Positions 26,101 to 39,250 of a stretch of DNA of 64,000 nucleotides are shown here, in pieces. The stretch covers positions 310,001-374,000 of the forward strand of contig WACJ01000130.1 of the NCBI GenBank assembly GCA_008973525.1, read 5' to 3'. The notes under the pieces were generated by a model. That model searched no databases, was not told where the DNA came from, and saw only the letters and a list, made by a program, of their open reading frames with translations. Each line of letters starts with the position of its first letter. Positions within the stretch are counted from its first letter, which is position 1. The DNA comes from Stenopsyche tienmushanensis (taxonomy: Eukaryota; Arthropoda; Insecta; Trichoptera; Stenopsychidae). The position numbers and the translations under genes were made by a program.

Positions 26101-29032
26101 TAAATGGCATTTAAATCTATAAAATATGAAATAGTTTTTTATGATAGAATTATTAAAAAATATTGGAAGGTAATTTTTTGGCATTTTGTTGAACATTTTT
26201 TTGCGAATTTTGGCGACTTCTTTAACATGAAATTTCAAAGAAATTCATTTAATAACTTTTGAAATATCGTGGTAACCGATTTTAAAAATGAAGTTTTGAG
26301 AAAAACGCGTTTAAAGATTCCAATTTGTTTATCACCAAGAAAATTTTGAATCATCTTTAATCTGCTATATCTGTTCTATAAAGTTAACCTTCAGTTTCTT
26401 TATAAAAATCTTACAAAGCCGATTGTGGCTTCCTGATATCAGTTTTAGTTATTTCATCGATGTAATTCATTACGACGATGGGTGTAAGCTTGTGTTACGT
26501 GGCCAATTTGACATCCTATTGTATTATAGCTAAAACTTTCAAAATGCCATTAAATCTTCCATTGAAGATAATCACGACAATAGCACATAAGAGGATTCGC
26601 ATTTGTAGAAAATTTATGATAGAAAATCTTCCCAAATCTTCAATACTCTAACTTCCAAAAAACCTCGAATATCGGAAAATCACTTTATCATAATCGATTA
26701 TTTGAAACCTTAATATGAAGTTCTAAAATACACGTTAAACATATTATTTCTTCCCTTTCATCAAAAATCATTCTCTTTAGATGGATTATTTAATATTATT
26801 ACAATTACTAAATGTCAAAATTTCACTGTTCCAAATTACATTCAAACTTTTAATTGAAACGATGGAAACCAGCATGTTGCCGGGGAAAAATGTACAAAAC
26901 GCTATAATTTGATATAGAAAATTTATACGAAGATCTCTATATTTTTATAGCAAAAAACAAGAATGATTAAAATAGTTGAGATGAAAAATTTAAGACTTGT
27001 CGAACATAAAGCTTCCAATATTTCTCGGCATCTCATGCAGATTTATGAGCGTACGGAAAGCTTTGACATCGCAACTGTGAGAGCAATTGTAAGACAGGGT
27101 CTGAAATATGGCTCACTATTTCCATTTTGAATATTTCAGCAAATGGCAGATGAATTTCAGCATTTCTGACGTGTCGACTGTGTTATTTATAGTTTTCATG
27201 GCAGTATTCGTTAATTATCTTTTCATAATATAAAAATTGCGAAACCTTTTTGATTTTCATTGAGAATTTGGACGATTTCACATTCGTCCTGAAATCTATA
27301 TTGGCTATGCACGACTTAATAAGATTCAAGAATAAATGGATGACTTTAGTTGGCGAAGTTGGAAGAAGTTTAATTTTACGTTCAAATTGAGATAAGCCAG
27401 TGCGGATGCAATTTCTCAAAGTTCGATCGAATTTGACTCCATTCTCCTATTTAAGTTAGTGGTATTTTGATTAAATTGCGAAGCAAATCATATTTGTATA
27501 ATAAATTGTGACATTAAATTATATTCTGCATTATAAAATAGTAAGTTTTGGATGAAAAAACGACGAAAAGTGCATTATCCGTGCAGAAACACTCGCAGCT
27601 TTCTGGTACTCATAATGTAATCAGCCAAGCGTTCACTTTGCATAGATGAGCGGATATGTTACATTCGTTTGAGAATTCACTGAGCTTTGAAGATTGAGTT
27701 TAGAGCATTTATTTTAAAAATCAAAATAGTATAAAAATTGCAAATAATTTTGAATGTGTTTCTATGATACCAAATAAATATTTTATGAACATTTCACATT
27801 AAAAATTGATTTACCCTTCTATTAATTATCCGACACACATTCGATCATAATGCATAAATATGCAATTGTTAATATAATTTTTAGTATCGGAATACTTAGA
27901 TTATTTAAAAATTAAATATATTTTCTTTCAGCATTTCCATATTTTTAGTGCTAATATTTTAACATTTTTACTTAGATACTCGGCAGGATTTTCGTATGAA
28001 AAGAGGGCAGGTAGAAAATGCCAGCTTTCGTCTATCACGTTTTCCAATCTGTTCCGGTTATAAAAGGAGATTGCATCTTAGCCTCTATTAGAGTAAAAGG
28101 CTGTATCGTAACCATTGTATAGGAACAAAATGAGACTGCAGAATTGAACCCTTGCAGTTGAATTGTGATCCAATCTAGAAGAGGCCGACTTGATCCACGT
28201 GTAAATATTATAATATAAAATGTGTCTCGAAAAATGTTCTTATAACTACACATAAAATGTGAAAAAGTGATATAAGAGCAGGTGAACGAAGGTAAAAAAG
28301 ATCGTCTTTGGGGAGTCATAAATGAAGGAGATGTCCGTAGTAAGAGCAAACTCAGTAATTTATATCAACGCGTAAGAAATCTCATCTTGTTTTTCATGGC
28401 TTTTATATTAGAAAGAGCTTTAAAATGTTGTTCCGGTTAACACCAATGTTCATCCATATATCCATGTTTTATGATTGATGGTCTCAGCTTGAAGAATTTG
28501 TGGTACAATGTTCCGGCATCGCAAGATAAATTATACAGTCAAATAACTTGAAGCTTTAGGTACCGTGACTGTCGGTGATTAAGTGGTTAAATGTGTTTCC
28601 AATGAGCGTTCAATTTAACAGCCATACAATTAATTCATGTCAGGGTCTGAGTAAGATTGCGACGCTTTTAGCATCCCCAATAAACCTGAAATATTGAATT
28701 AATATGCCATCTTCCTATTACGTAGTCTCACCAAGGCACAAAGAGCATGAACCGTAGAGGGTAAAGATGCGACGAAGATCCATTACCCTAAGGTGTCATA
28801 TGCACTTTCATTTAGTTCCGCAAAACGTGCACTTAAGCAAAACCGGGGTGGTTGCTAATATTTAATATTTTAAACAGCTAATTTTAAAGAGGAGTATCTT
28901 TTTCAGACATAATATGGTCATAAATTATAACGAAAAGTGACATTTATGTATCGCTCAAATGAGTGGATATTTGGTCACCTGAGGCTTTTTAATAATTAAG
29001 AATACATAATGTTAACGCATATATATATAAAG
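23196..29032. other. no gene recognised
   Basis: Contains the hAT-type end at 25040-25114. The 181-codon minus-strand frame at 25125-25670 is the longest non-TE frame in the window but has chance-like composition and no motif. Rest is AT-rich. Confidence 0.5.
25040..25114 (-). mobile_element. hAT-type terminus
   Basis: Read on the minus strand from 25114, CAGTGTTTCTCAACCGGTGC followed by ACCGCG is a characteristic hAT end. The adjoining bases (AAAAAAATGGTAAAAACG) are probably subterminal. The partner end was not located. Confidence 0.5.
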
Positions 29033-29451
29033 GGCCGTGCCTTTTACTTAAGGAAGAACGATGTGTTTTTCCGTATCGGTAGGTGAATCTCGAGGTTTTT
29101 TGTTGGTGTTTTTAATGTTTTTCTTAATTTGACTCAGAGAATATCCATTTTTTGCTAGAGCTTGGCTTACTTCCTTTATTTTTTCTTCCACGTGACTGTT
29201 GTCTGTCAATCTGAGCGCTCTATCTATGAGGGCTTTCAAAACAGAGTTGATCTGCTTAGGATGCTGGTGAAAAGTAGCATGAATATATCCGTTGGTGTGT
29301 GTGCTTTTTCTGAAGACTGTGACCAAAAGATCTGTCAGGATTTTTTATAACACATCTATCCAGAAATGGGATTTGTTGTTTTCTTCTATTTCCATGGTGA
29401 ATTGTATGTTCTTAATTCTGGAGTTGAGGAAAGTGAAGAATTTAAGAAGCT
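29033..29451 (-). pseudogene. decayed Penelope-like element fragment (linker region)
   Basis: The minus strand matches the intact Penelope copies over roughly residues 166-305, from the LLKFLTFLNS segment through HTVFRK and KEVSQALAKNGYSL to the EKHIVLP segment. The longest open piece is 29048-29326. Compared with the intact copies there is a 1-bp loss in the codons for NNKIPFL and a 2-bp loss in the codons for FGHTVF, plus scattered substitutions. Neither RT catalytic motifs nor the GIY-YIG domain are included. TA-rich runs lie on both sides (about 29019-29030 and 29473-29497), echoing the setting of the large palindrome. It is clearly an older copy of the same or a sister family. Confidence 0.9.
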
Positions 29452-32400
29452 ATACAATGTAAACATGTATTGATATATATATAATATATATATCACTAGA
29501 ATATAACAGTCACATAATTTTGTTTCCTCAGAGGGTCAAAAATACGGACTTTTTTAGGTAGCCAATTTATCCCCCCGTTTCCTATGCTTTAAATTTAACA
29601 ATACAATATTAAAGAAAGGAATAAAAAAGAGTAGCCAATTACATTTCTTCAAGATGGGAAAAGATCAGAAATACGACGAGAAAAAAGGTAAAATCGTAAC
29701 GACAATTGCCGTAGTCCAAACTACTAGCATTGTGCGTTGTTGTTACCTTATTAGAGATAAGAAGAAGAAAATGACCGAAAGAATATTTTTTCTCGATTCG
29801 TGAAAATATATCGAGGAGAAATTCGAATTTCAGCATTGCCATACACGCTGTAATTTTGAACCTTTTTCGTATTATCAGGGCGGAACATTACGGGTCAGCA
29901 ATACAATAGCTCTATTAACTTTTGGATATTCCAACGCTAAATTATTTAATTCCAATGTGAAACCAATTAACTTCGATCAATCATTATCAATAAAATGAGA
30001 GAAGACTGTATTCATAAAAACGAGGCATAAAAGTGCCCAGACAAGGCTTTGAAATATGAAGACATAAATTCAAATCGTTCAAAGAACTATAATTAACAAA
30101 AATATTATATGATTGGAGATAAATATTCAAGAACTATTGAACGACGAGCTTGATGTCAAACACATTATCGATCGCATAACAAGGAAAGGGGTTAAACAGA
30201 CGGAGGAAGAAACTTTACCATCACCAAAGTCAAACTGTATAACAAAAATGCCGAGGGTAAATATAAAAATAACCAAGATGATATATTTCAGCTTGACATA
30301 TATAAATCCCATGGATGAAAGCTGAAGCTTAAATGTAAGGACGAAGTTTAATATCTCAACTCATTTTAACTGGTTCAATTAATTGAACGGACCATTTTAT
30401 TATACAAACAAACAAAAAAGCATATATTTAAAATTAATATTAGTGGTTGATACCCTGTGTATCTCACTAAGCGTACGACATACATTTTCCTATGATTAAA
30501 CCAGACTTTAAGATTTAAATGCGTGTATCTATTCAAGATGATAATTAACATAACTATCAATATTTCGTGCCCAGTTATAATCAAATAAATAAATGGATGA
30601 ATTTTATGTATCGATTTTAAGGAATTTGATGTATTCATTTGCTATTCTTCGTCGATTTAAAGTAATTAATAATAGATTGTTCAGTTAGGAATATCCTATA
30701 TAGATTATTCCTTTGGAGGTCCACTATACATTTAAAATAGCTATTTTTACTGTTCGACTCGGTCGAGGGGTTGATTTCTTTACCTGCCCCTTTGAAAATC
30801 ATTATCTTTTGCGTTTTTGATTTGAATACAACATCCACTTTTCATATCCAGTCACAAGATAGTGTAGAAACGGTTGTTTCTTCTCTTTATCGATTAAATC
30901 ATAACACGTACTTCCGCGCACCGCCCTGATCTTATCGGTAATGTCGTGCGGTATCACATCCTCTGTTTTATGATCTTTCTTATTTTTTCAAGTGTATTTG
31001 AATACTTTTCCGGAAGTATGCAAGCTTGTCTGTTAATTTTCGTATAGTCTATGTTGGATTTGATTCAATTTCAGTATGTAGGAAATCGTCATCCACTTTA
31101 ACCTCTCTCTCACTTCGGACCTTATTTTCTGAACTTAAATTTTCATCTATAAATTGTTTAAATCTGGCATTGACAAACAGTTAGAGATTCTCCGAATGTA
31201 CCACAAATATTTTTAGTTGCAGTTAAAGTATTCTATATTCTGTCTTTTTCATTTTACATCACACATATTTCTGTAAATGTTTCAAAGCACATTGAATCTA
31301 TTATATATATCTTCAGCGCGTTGCTTATTTTTGTCTGAAGATTGACATCGAAAAATGTAAGTATTTCTATATTAAATTCACGATACGTAATAGAAGATTA
31401 TGAAGTTAATTTCAGATCGCAGATTGAAGGCTAATAATAGAATTGAAGCCTATTAAGCGTATTAAATCGGATACTATAATACGATTAGAGTATCATCCTC
31501 AATGTCGAGATAACTGGATCTATTGAGCGATCAGACTTACATCAGACCACAGTTTACATTATGTTGTAAATAATACTATTTTAAATTAATTTAGTCGTTT
31601 CGGAGACCATCGCCAAATAAGGACGCGGAGCAAATAAGCAATTTCGTTGCTTAATACAGTGTTGCGGGGCCATATTGTATAACGTATACGTGCGGATTCA
31701 AGCATTATGAACATTTCTAATATTGATATCGGCAAAAAGGAACCACGAATGTGCGCTTTAACGGTTATTAGCTTTTACCCGATTATTGGATCTATTTGTA
31801 TGAATAAGGGGCTTATGAATCATATCGCTCGGATAAGCAGATCCGGACTCGAGATGCTGAATTTTATTTCAGCTACGGGGGGTTCATTTGAAAAAATTAT
31901 CTACTCGCGAATATTTAAATCGGCTTACTAATCATAGCCATTTCGAGGCCATAAGGAAGCTCTTGGAATGGAATAATCGCTGAATTTCGAAAGGGGTAAC
32001 GTTAAAATGAAATGAATCGAAAACTATAGATATCGATAATGGGCGCAAAAAAGATGATACATTTTGCGAGCATATGAACCGAATAAGAAACGATTCCACG
32101 CCTAAAATGATAAAAGCGTTTGAATATTGCGAAAGAAATGAATTTTTCATTAGTGCAACTCTTCAGAATAGTAATCCAATTGTTTCTTTCCGTTATAGAG
32201 GCAACCGTTGAAATTTATTATGGAGGAATAGTTTTGAGTTGCCCTTTATCCCAAGATATAAAATTATACCTAAGGATTATTGTATTCATTGTGAATGTTC
32301 AAATATTAATAATATCATCTTGAATAATATTAAACTATATCATTAAAAAACAATAACAAAACCATATCACAATTGATCTTTAATACAATATTAAGACAAT

Positions 32401-33188
32401 TCATGACTATTATAACTTCCAATTAAAAAATTCGATGATGGAATTAATCTGTTTTTTAGCTTAATAGAGATTTTAATATGGATTTTGTATTTAGAGTAGT
32501 TAATTTTAAGCAGCTGAATAGATTGCTAATTTAACAATTCTTATCAGCAGTTTGAATTTAATATAATATTACAGGGTTTAAGCAAAGAATCTAAATAAAA
32601 GGATACTTCATTTCATCTAAAACTTTTTTTTAATACGCTATTCAGTTTGTTTAAAAATAATGTTAAATAAAGAGAAGAGTATTCAAATAGATTCAATTAA
32701 ACAAAACAGTGACCTTCCATTAAAAAATATACAAATTAAATGAATCATTTATTGCGAATTTTTAGCATAATTTCAAAAACGAAATGTCTGAAAAGCGAAA
32801 AGAAATTTAATGTCTTTAATATTTATTTCTAATTGTCTTTTCATTGTCTCTTTTATGCTGCCATGTGATCTTCTTGCCGTATATATTTTTAAAATACAGT
32901 TGTTAACCACACTTGCAGATTTGACCCCGATATGATTGAGTAATAAGTTAATCTACTAAATTACAGTTTTTGAGAGAATCGGAATAGGAAGCGGTGTCAG
33001 AATCAACGCCAAAAGGATGATAATCCATTTCCATGCCAGAGCCAATTCGTGATGGGATCCTATGATAAAACTATCGCGTCGGGTATGTGCACCTTTTTTT
33101 TTAATTTATCATTATTGTTATTGATTAAAAGTGATAATCCTGATTTAGAATCATGCTTCCAGATGAATAAGTGATGCCAAAAATGTAC
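29452..33188. other. no gene recognised
   Basis: TA-rich directly after the Penelope fragment, then AT-rich DNA with a GC-richer block at about 31590-32110. Frames of 74 codons or fewer, none recognised. Confidence 0.5.
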
Positions 33189-33742
33189 TTCGAGGCATGT
33201 TCAGAAAGTAAGTGTACTGTACACAACATAACAGGCTGTGGATATTTTTTGAGGGTTGGCAACACTGAGTGTTAGAGCTGGATAGAGCGAGCATAATATA
33301 AATATTTTAGTATGTAAACTCACGTTGTAGTGTCCAATTGCGTGAAAGATGTCGGTAAGAAATCCCGCCAAGTACGAGGAGGTCAAGCAGGCGACTGCAA
33401 GTTTCTTGAGAGACTTGAATTAGAAGATGAAGATTTTCTGAGCTCTATGATCATTTTGGTCAAATTTCTGACCCAGAGGGAGACCATCAAAGGCAGAACG
33501 ATATTGTGAGGTCCTAAAAACTCAAAAGAAGCATTCAAAACAAGAAAAAGGCGAATACTAACGAAAGAAGTTGCACAACAACGCCCGTCTTCATACAGCC
33601 TTAGCCATCAAGTTGCTCTTTGACTCATTTAATTGGGATGATTTGAGTAAAACCCCCCCCCCCCTCCCCCCCTTTACTACTTAAGAAAGTTACTAGTACT
33701 TTAAGAAGCTAACTAGTACACTTACTTTCTGAACATACCTTG
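33189..33742 (+). mobile_element. mariner-type transposon, internally deleted
   Basis: Terminal repeats ATGTTCAGAAAGTAAGTGTACT (33198 onward, two bases longer than a 20-mer) and its inverted partner near 33716-33738 bound about 554 bp, with TA close outside both ends. The plus strand encodes mariner transposase pieces: KAERYCEVLK (about 33490-33520), then in other frames RRILTKEVA and NARLHTALAIKLLFDSFNWD (about 33580-33640), the region around the second catalytic aspartate. The first D of that motif (D-N-A-R-P-H in active relatives) reads otherwise and frames change at least twice. About half or more of a full-length mariner is missing. A long C tract replaces the S-H-P-P-Y-S-P coding region. 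Confidence 0.88.
33653..33673 (+). repeat. poly-C tract
   Basis: Twelve C, one T, eight C: extraordinary in this AT-rich window. It sits inside the mariner remnant just after the FNWDDLS codons, where active relatives encode a proline-rich HPPYSPD motif, so it probably expanded from proline codons. Its length may be unreliable in the assembly. Confidence 0.95.
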
Positions 33743-36700
33743 TACATCAATAAATAAATATTGAAATATTCTGTTAAGTGTTTTTGAAAGACCAATTATT
33801 TTTACCGGATTTTTTAGTGTATATAATTTTTTTTATGAAAAATCTGAAATAAATATATTAACATTGATTTAAATGCGTTATACTTGATCTGGCACATTGG
33901 TATTTGCGCTTTTACAAATGTATACTTGATTCTAGTTCTTAGCAAATGTATTATTTTAAGCCCTTTCTAGATAGATCTTAATGATTTTAAAGAATAAAAA
34001 AAATTAAACATTTTTGCTTATTTTAACTACAATCATAAATTTGATAAAAGTAATATTATTTTTTAAAGAGCCATAGCCTCGTTAATGTATTTCAATAGGT
34101 CTTTAAATAATTTTATTGTTTAAAATAAAATTATTTTGATTTTATTAAAAATAAACAGCTTTGATATGCCTGAATATTTTTAGTGGAGTAAAATTTAATC
34201 CAGCTCACTGGGCTTTGAATTTTCACAATTCAATGAAGAATTTCAAAAGATTGTGTGCACTAATTTTATTTTGATCGAGCAAATTGGCTCTATGATTTCT
34301 TGCTTGATTTAATAGGCATTAAAAATCTCATTTTTACGTGTTTTAATGAGACTTAAATCTCTCTTGGCGTAAATCAATGAAACTTGTCCACAATACCTTT
34401 CGTATAGAAATTCTGGGTCATCTTGAGAGAAAGTTTAAGGACACTTGTTTGCGGATTGGATCCGACCCACAGCACAAATCTTCATTAAGCGATTCATTAT
34501 CAAATTCCTGATACCATTACGAAGACCTTGTTTCTTAAAAAAAACGTATTCCATAAATGTGTCTTCAGAATACAAAGAAAATAACTTCAAACGTTTCGTA
34601 TTAACGTCGTTTCTCAGCCGTCTATTTTATTTGTGCTCGGTTCATGTAAATTGAGATTGAACGAATGCAGAGAGAAAGGAAGGTCTTATTATATGTCAAA
34701 ATGATACGGGGTGAAAAATTGATGGTACACTGTCAAAAGGATTCAAGTCCTCCGGTCTCATTTTGTTTCGTCGACTGCAGAGTTTCGTCATCCGTTGAAG
34801 ATGTTAGAAAACAAAGCGCTAACACGGCGCTGCAACCCAAGGCGAGGAAATAATAAAGAGTCTTCTTTGATACACACAGTGTAAACATTAATTACATCCG
34901 GAAGCATAAAAACTTCAGGAAAATTTGTTTCCCGTCTTTCGGATATTCCATTTCCAGATTAAAGTCGCCGTGCGAGATCGAGGGAAATTACAATGGCGAC
35001 GTCTTAAAAATTCATCAAGCACGGCGTGGATTCAAACCCGAGGGCAAGATTAATACGACTCGCTTAAAATTACTATATAAAACCACATTAATTAAACAAA
35101 TTCTGGAATAAAAATGTGTATCGGAACGCATTTCTTTAAAGTAGGGTCCAAGCGATGCCCATAAAGGAGAGCATTAAGCCTACGTGCAAATTGTCTCGAC
35201 GAAACTTTAGAAGAAACTAATATTTACATCGTATCTTCAAAAATAGATTGATATATTTCGGAGAACTAGAATGAAATCATATTTAGTTTAGATCCATGAC
35301 TTGTATTATAAAGTTCTAGTTAAATACTATACTGTGGAAAAATAACGATTTTCTCAAACCCTAATACTCCAATCCAAGTCATCCTATCTTTACCGATTGT
35401 AGAAAGTGAATGGAAAACCACCACATTGTTTTATAGAAATAGCCTTGCATTCTATTACGTATAACCCCCTATAAGGAAGATGAAATAATTACTGTAGTAT
35501 TATCATAATTTAAACTTAAACTTTTTGGTTTTTCTTCAATTTTTGAAGTGAAACTTCTATAGGCGTGATAAGGTAAATTCATAAAACTCTGAACTGAAAC
35601 TCAAACTATCAATTGGTCAGAAAGAGGAAGATAATCTCTTTATTATTTCCATCACTTACATCATAGACAGGTTACGCGCATGCGCCGCGCCACGTCTACT
35701 GTGTGTGCGTCTATACGTAGCATGAAACGACCACTAGACCAGTGGCTAGCCTATTTTATTATATATTACACAAACACAGTTTAATATTATATTTTAGATA
35801 ACAATTTCCATTGTGTAAAAAATGAAATGGAGAAAAAGACAAGTACAGACAGAGTGTGAGTTTGTAAAAACATGACTATAGGAGCATCTTAGATCTCTTT
35901 TGGGTTAAAAAATCAAATAAAACTCGAAATATTTCCATCTTCGAAATAAATTATTAGCATACATTTGTTTTAGCTTAAAACCACAAACAACCCATTCAAC
36001 ATCGTATTCTAAACAATTTTTCATCCGTCATAAAATGTAGGTGTTAATTTATTGAAATCGCTATCGTCATTAAGGTCTTTCGACTTTCCGAGAAAGCATG
36101 AATATTTCAATGGCATAATAAATAAGTTTAGAACGTAGCTTTTTTTTCTGTGCTAAAAATATCCACCGATGATGTGTATTTGGTACACAACTATTATTTT
36201 TGACTATAGTTGAGGTTGAAATGGAATAAAGTTATAAAATTGTACGAAATACATCACCGGTAGGGAAAGGTTAAACATTTTTTTGTCATATCTAGAGTCC
36301 TAATGAAACCTTTCGATCAGAATGCAATTTTATTTTATATAATGATCGATTTTGTACATTTTTCGATAAATTCTAGACGATCTCTAGAAGAAACATTAGT
36401 TGTGTGTATACTTTTAAATGATTGGAGTTTTCAAATTGATACGAGTCGTTTTTATATGTTTTTAATTATGTTAAAAAACGGATATACGATCGCGTTTAAT
36501 AATTATTTGCGGGCTTAATTAAGAATTCAAATCTGCCTCTCTACGATATTTCGAATCTCTCGTCGAATACACTTTAAGGAATTATTTATTTAAACCGCCC
36601 TGGTCACAGATATTGGAATTGGGAATGTGTCTCTTTTTTCTTATTGGAGAGCCTTCTTTTACCGCATGCGTATGTGCTACGCATTCAATATAATATGAGG

Positions 36701-39194
36701 TGAAACTCTAAAGCCTGTTATTTCTACATATTATAGTTTTTATTTGCATATAAATGTGGAAATAATTGCTCATAACACACCTACACATTCGTTTAATCGA
36801 TATTTCTAAAATCTCGACATCGATTGAATTGAATCAACAAGATGGATATAGAAAATGTTTTATTGTCCCTGTAGAATAAACGGTTCTTTATTTTGGTTTC
36901 GTCGTCTGAGAATTTACCAATTGGACTTTGTGGCATTGAGGGCGGAGGTTGTTTTCTAATCTTCTTAGTGGCGGCTCCAATTAAAGATGGTCTATTCCAA
37001 CCTGTGAATTAAACAATTAGCTTTGTACGATGAATGTGGCAATTTAATCAACATGTATTTTAATTTAGACATTCAATTCCAAATATAAATTAATGATAAC
37101 CATTAAATGTATCTTATATTATTCACAAAACTATAAAAGTGTACATTTTTATTAATAAAATCCTCTAAATTATCATCCACAACTGTCATCCAGTTGGTTA
37201 CTGGTTGATTCAGTCATGCAAAGATAGGGTATGCATTATTTCCACATGGATGAATTTGTTCGCCATAGAAATACAAGAGCTCCACGTGTATATTAGATCC
37301 AAATAACATCATATCTAGAATATTTTTATTTATGAATGATTTCTTGTAAAATATTCACAGATATTAGATTTTAATATTTGGCATTGATACATTGCACGTT
37401 CCAAAAAATATTTTTTGAAGCAGGCTACATTTTTTTTTGTTATAAATGGATTAAATTAATATAGTTGCGATAAAAGTGCGACATTCGAATTTATCCCACA
37501 CCTTGTAAAAAAGTAAAAATCTAGAATAATTTCATGAACTTCATAGAATTTCATGCTTTGTCGAAATTTCTAATAGTTCTTATAATACTAAATTTTTTTC
37601 ATTTAACCACAAATGCAAACAAATTGTCGAAAGAAAAATACCGTATCTACTATAACGAATCCTTAAGCATATTAAATATGTATATAAACGTGATGTATAA
37701 ATAATATTTTGGCATACTTCTTAGAATATAACTTTTCTAAGCTTTCACGCAGTCATAAAAGAAGGCCACAATTGCAAAATTTTCGAGGTAATATCTGTCC
37801 CGGCCTATGTGTTTGTAAATATTCTCGACCACTTTATATCGTTGGGAGATGTCCACGGCTAAGATGGCATGTTGTGAGATTAATGGCTTCTGCGAGAGGG
37901 TAGTTACTTGTTCCTCTTTGCTTCCCCCATACTGTTGCCAAGTAGTCTTTCAAGATTCCAGGTATTTATAAAGACCAAATGACCCATTTCCATGACAGGG
38001 TTACCCTTTAATACGGAAACCGATAAATTATCTGATCTCTTAATTACTTTTAACGGCGTTTGTTGCCTGTCGAGTACCGGACTATCGATGCTATGCTTGT
38101 ATCGTATTTGATTAAAAATAATTAAACCGAATTAAAAAACACATTCATTTGGGTCTTATCCTGCCCCGGTTCATGAGAGAAGTACTGCGTAGGATAATAA
38201 TTTTGCTCAATAATTTCCTGTATGGAAAATCGAATTAGGTGAATTGTTAAGCTTTAACTACACACCTAAACCAAATGAATGTGGATGTGGAGCTCGAGGG
38301 TAACTGAGAAAATTAACAATAATTTGAATTTAAACACGTAATAATTACTTTGTGTGAAGCTCAAAGACACAATCAACATAAATTAAAACAATTAAATCAC
38401 TCGTATTCTCGTGTATTTTATCAAAGATTTTCACCCAAACAAATCTAAATGTCAGATTTTAAATTAAAAATATATCCAATTGCTGCATATGACTACATGC
38501 ATAATGCAGCGGTGATATTAGCATCAAAACAATGTCATTCGACTGTTGGTCCTCATTCGAGTGAGAAGATACAGTTCTGATCCAGATGAGCCCATCCATT
38601 CATCACAAATGGACTGGTTGGTGCACAAAACCGGCTGCACTCAAATGCACTCGATATGTTCGCCACTCGGGAGGATGCACCGAACTAAATCTCTTGTTCG
38701 ATACCAATAGAAACGAACGTGCTTTTTCAACGGCAATTTTGCCAATGCTTTCTTCAACAGCTCTTTCGAGTGAAAGCAGCTTGCTTGCTGCTTATGGGGC
38801 AAGTTTGAATCTGCTCCAGTTTCGGATCTTACATAAATAAAGCATTCGGTGTCGCTACGAAATACAATTTTATCATCCTTATTTTACAAAAGTATTCTTA
38901 AATATGTATTGCATTATTTTCTACAATGTTTTCTACAAATACAAACGGAATTATACTTTTATTACACACGTTTATCGAAGTTTCTTCTATCAAAGATGGC
39001 ATGATTTCTAAAATGAATATCAGTCTCATTTGGTGGATAATTTCTAAATACAATCTCATCCAATTTAAAAATGTTAGATCTGTGTGTTTAAAAATATTTT
39101 CGACATAACCTTCATAACAAAATGCATTCCATTTTGAGACCATATTCGAATAATAAATTGAAAAAAAAAAATAGTGTTTTATATTTAGGATGTA
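33743..39194. other. no gene recognised
   Basis: Blocks of higher complexity at about 34430-35060, 35670-35760 (CpG-rich: GCGCATGCGCCGCGCCACG) and 38500-38840 stand out from AT-rich flanks, but their frames (84 codons at most) match nothing recognised. Confidence 0.5.
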
Positions 39195-39250
39195 CACTTA
39201 AATCTTTTTTGTGCGATTTCGAAGTTATACGGTTTATAATGATTTCAACT
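39195..39250. mobile_element. MITE family A, partial copy 3
   Basis: CACTTAAATCTTTTTTGTGC followed by GATTT matches the terminus of the copies at 1.6 and 14.1 kb. Internal sequence beyond about 20 bp does not clearly align and no right end was found. Confidence 0.4.
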
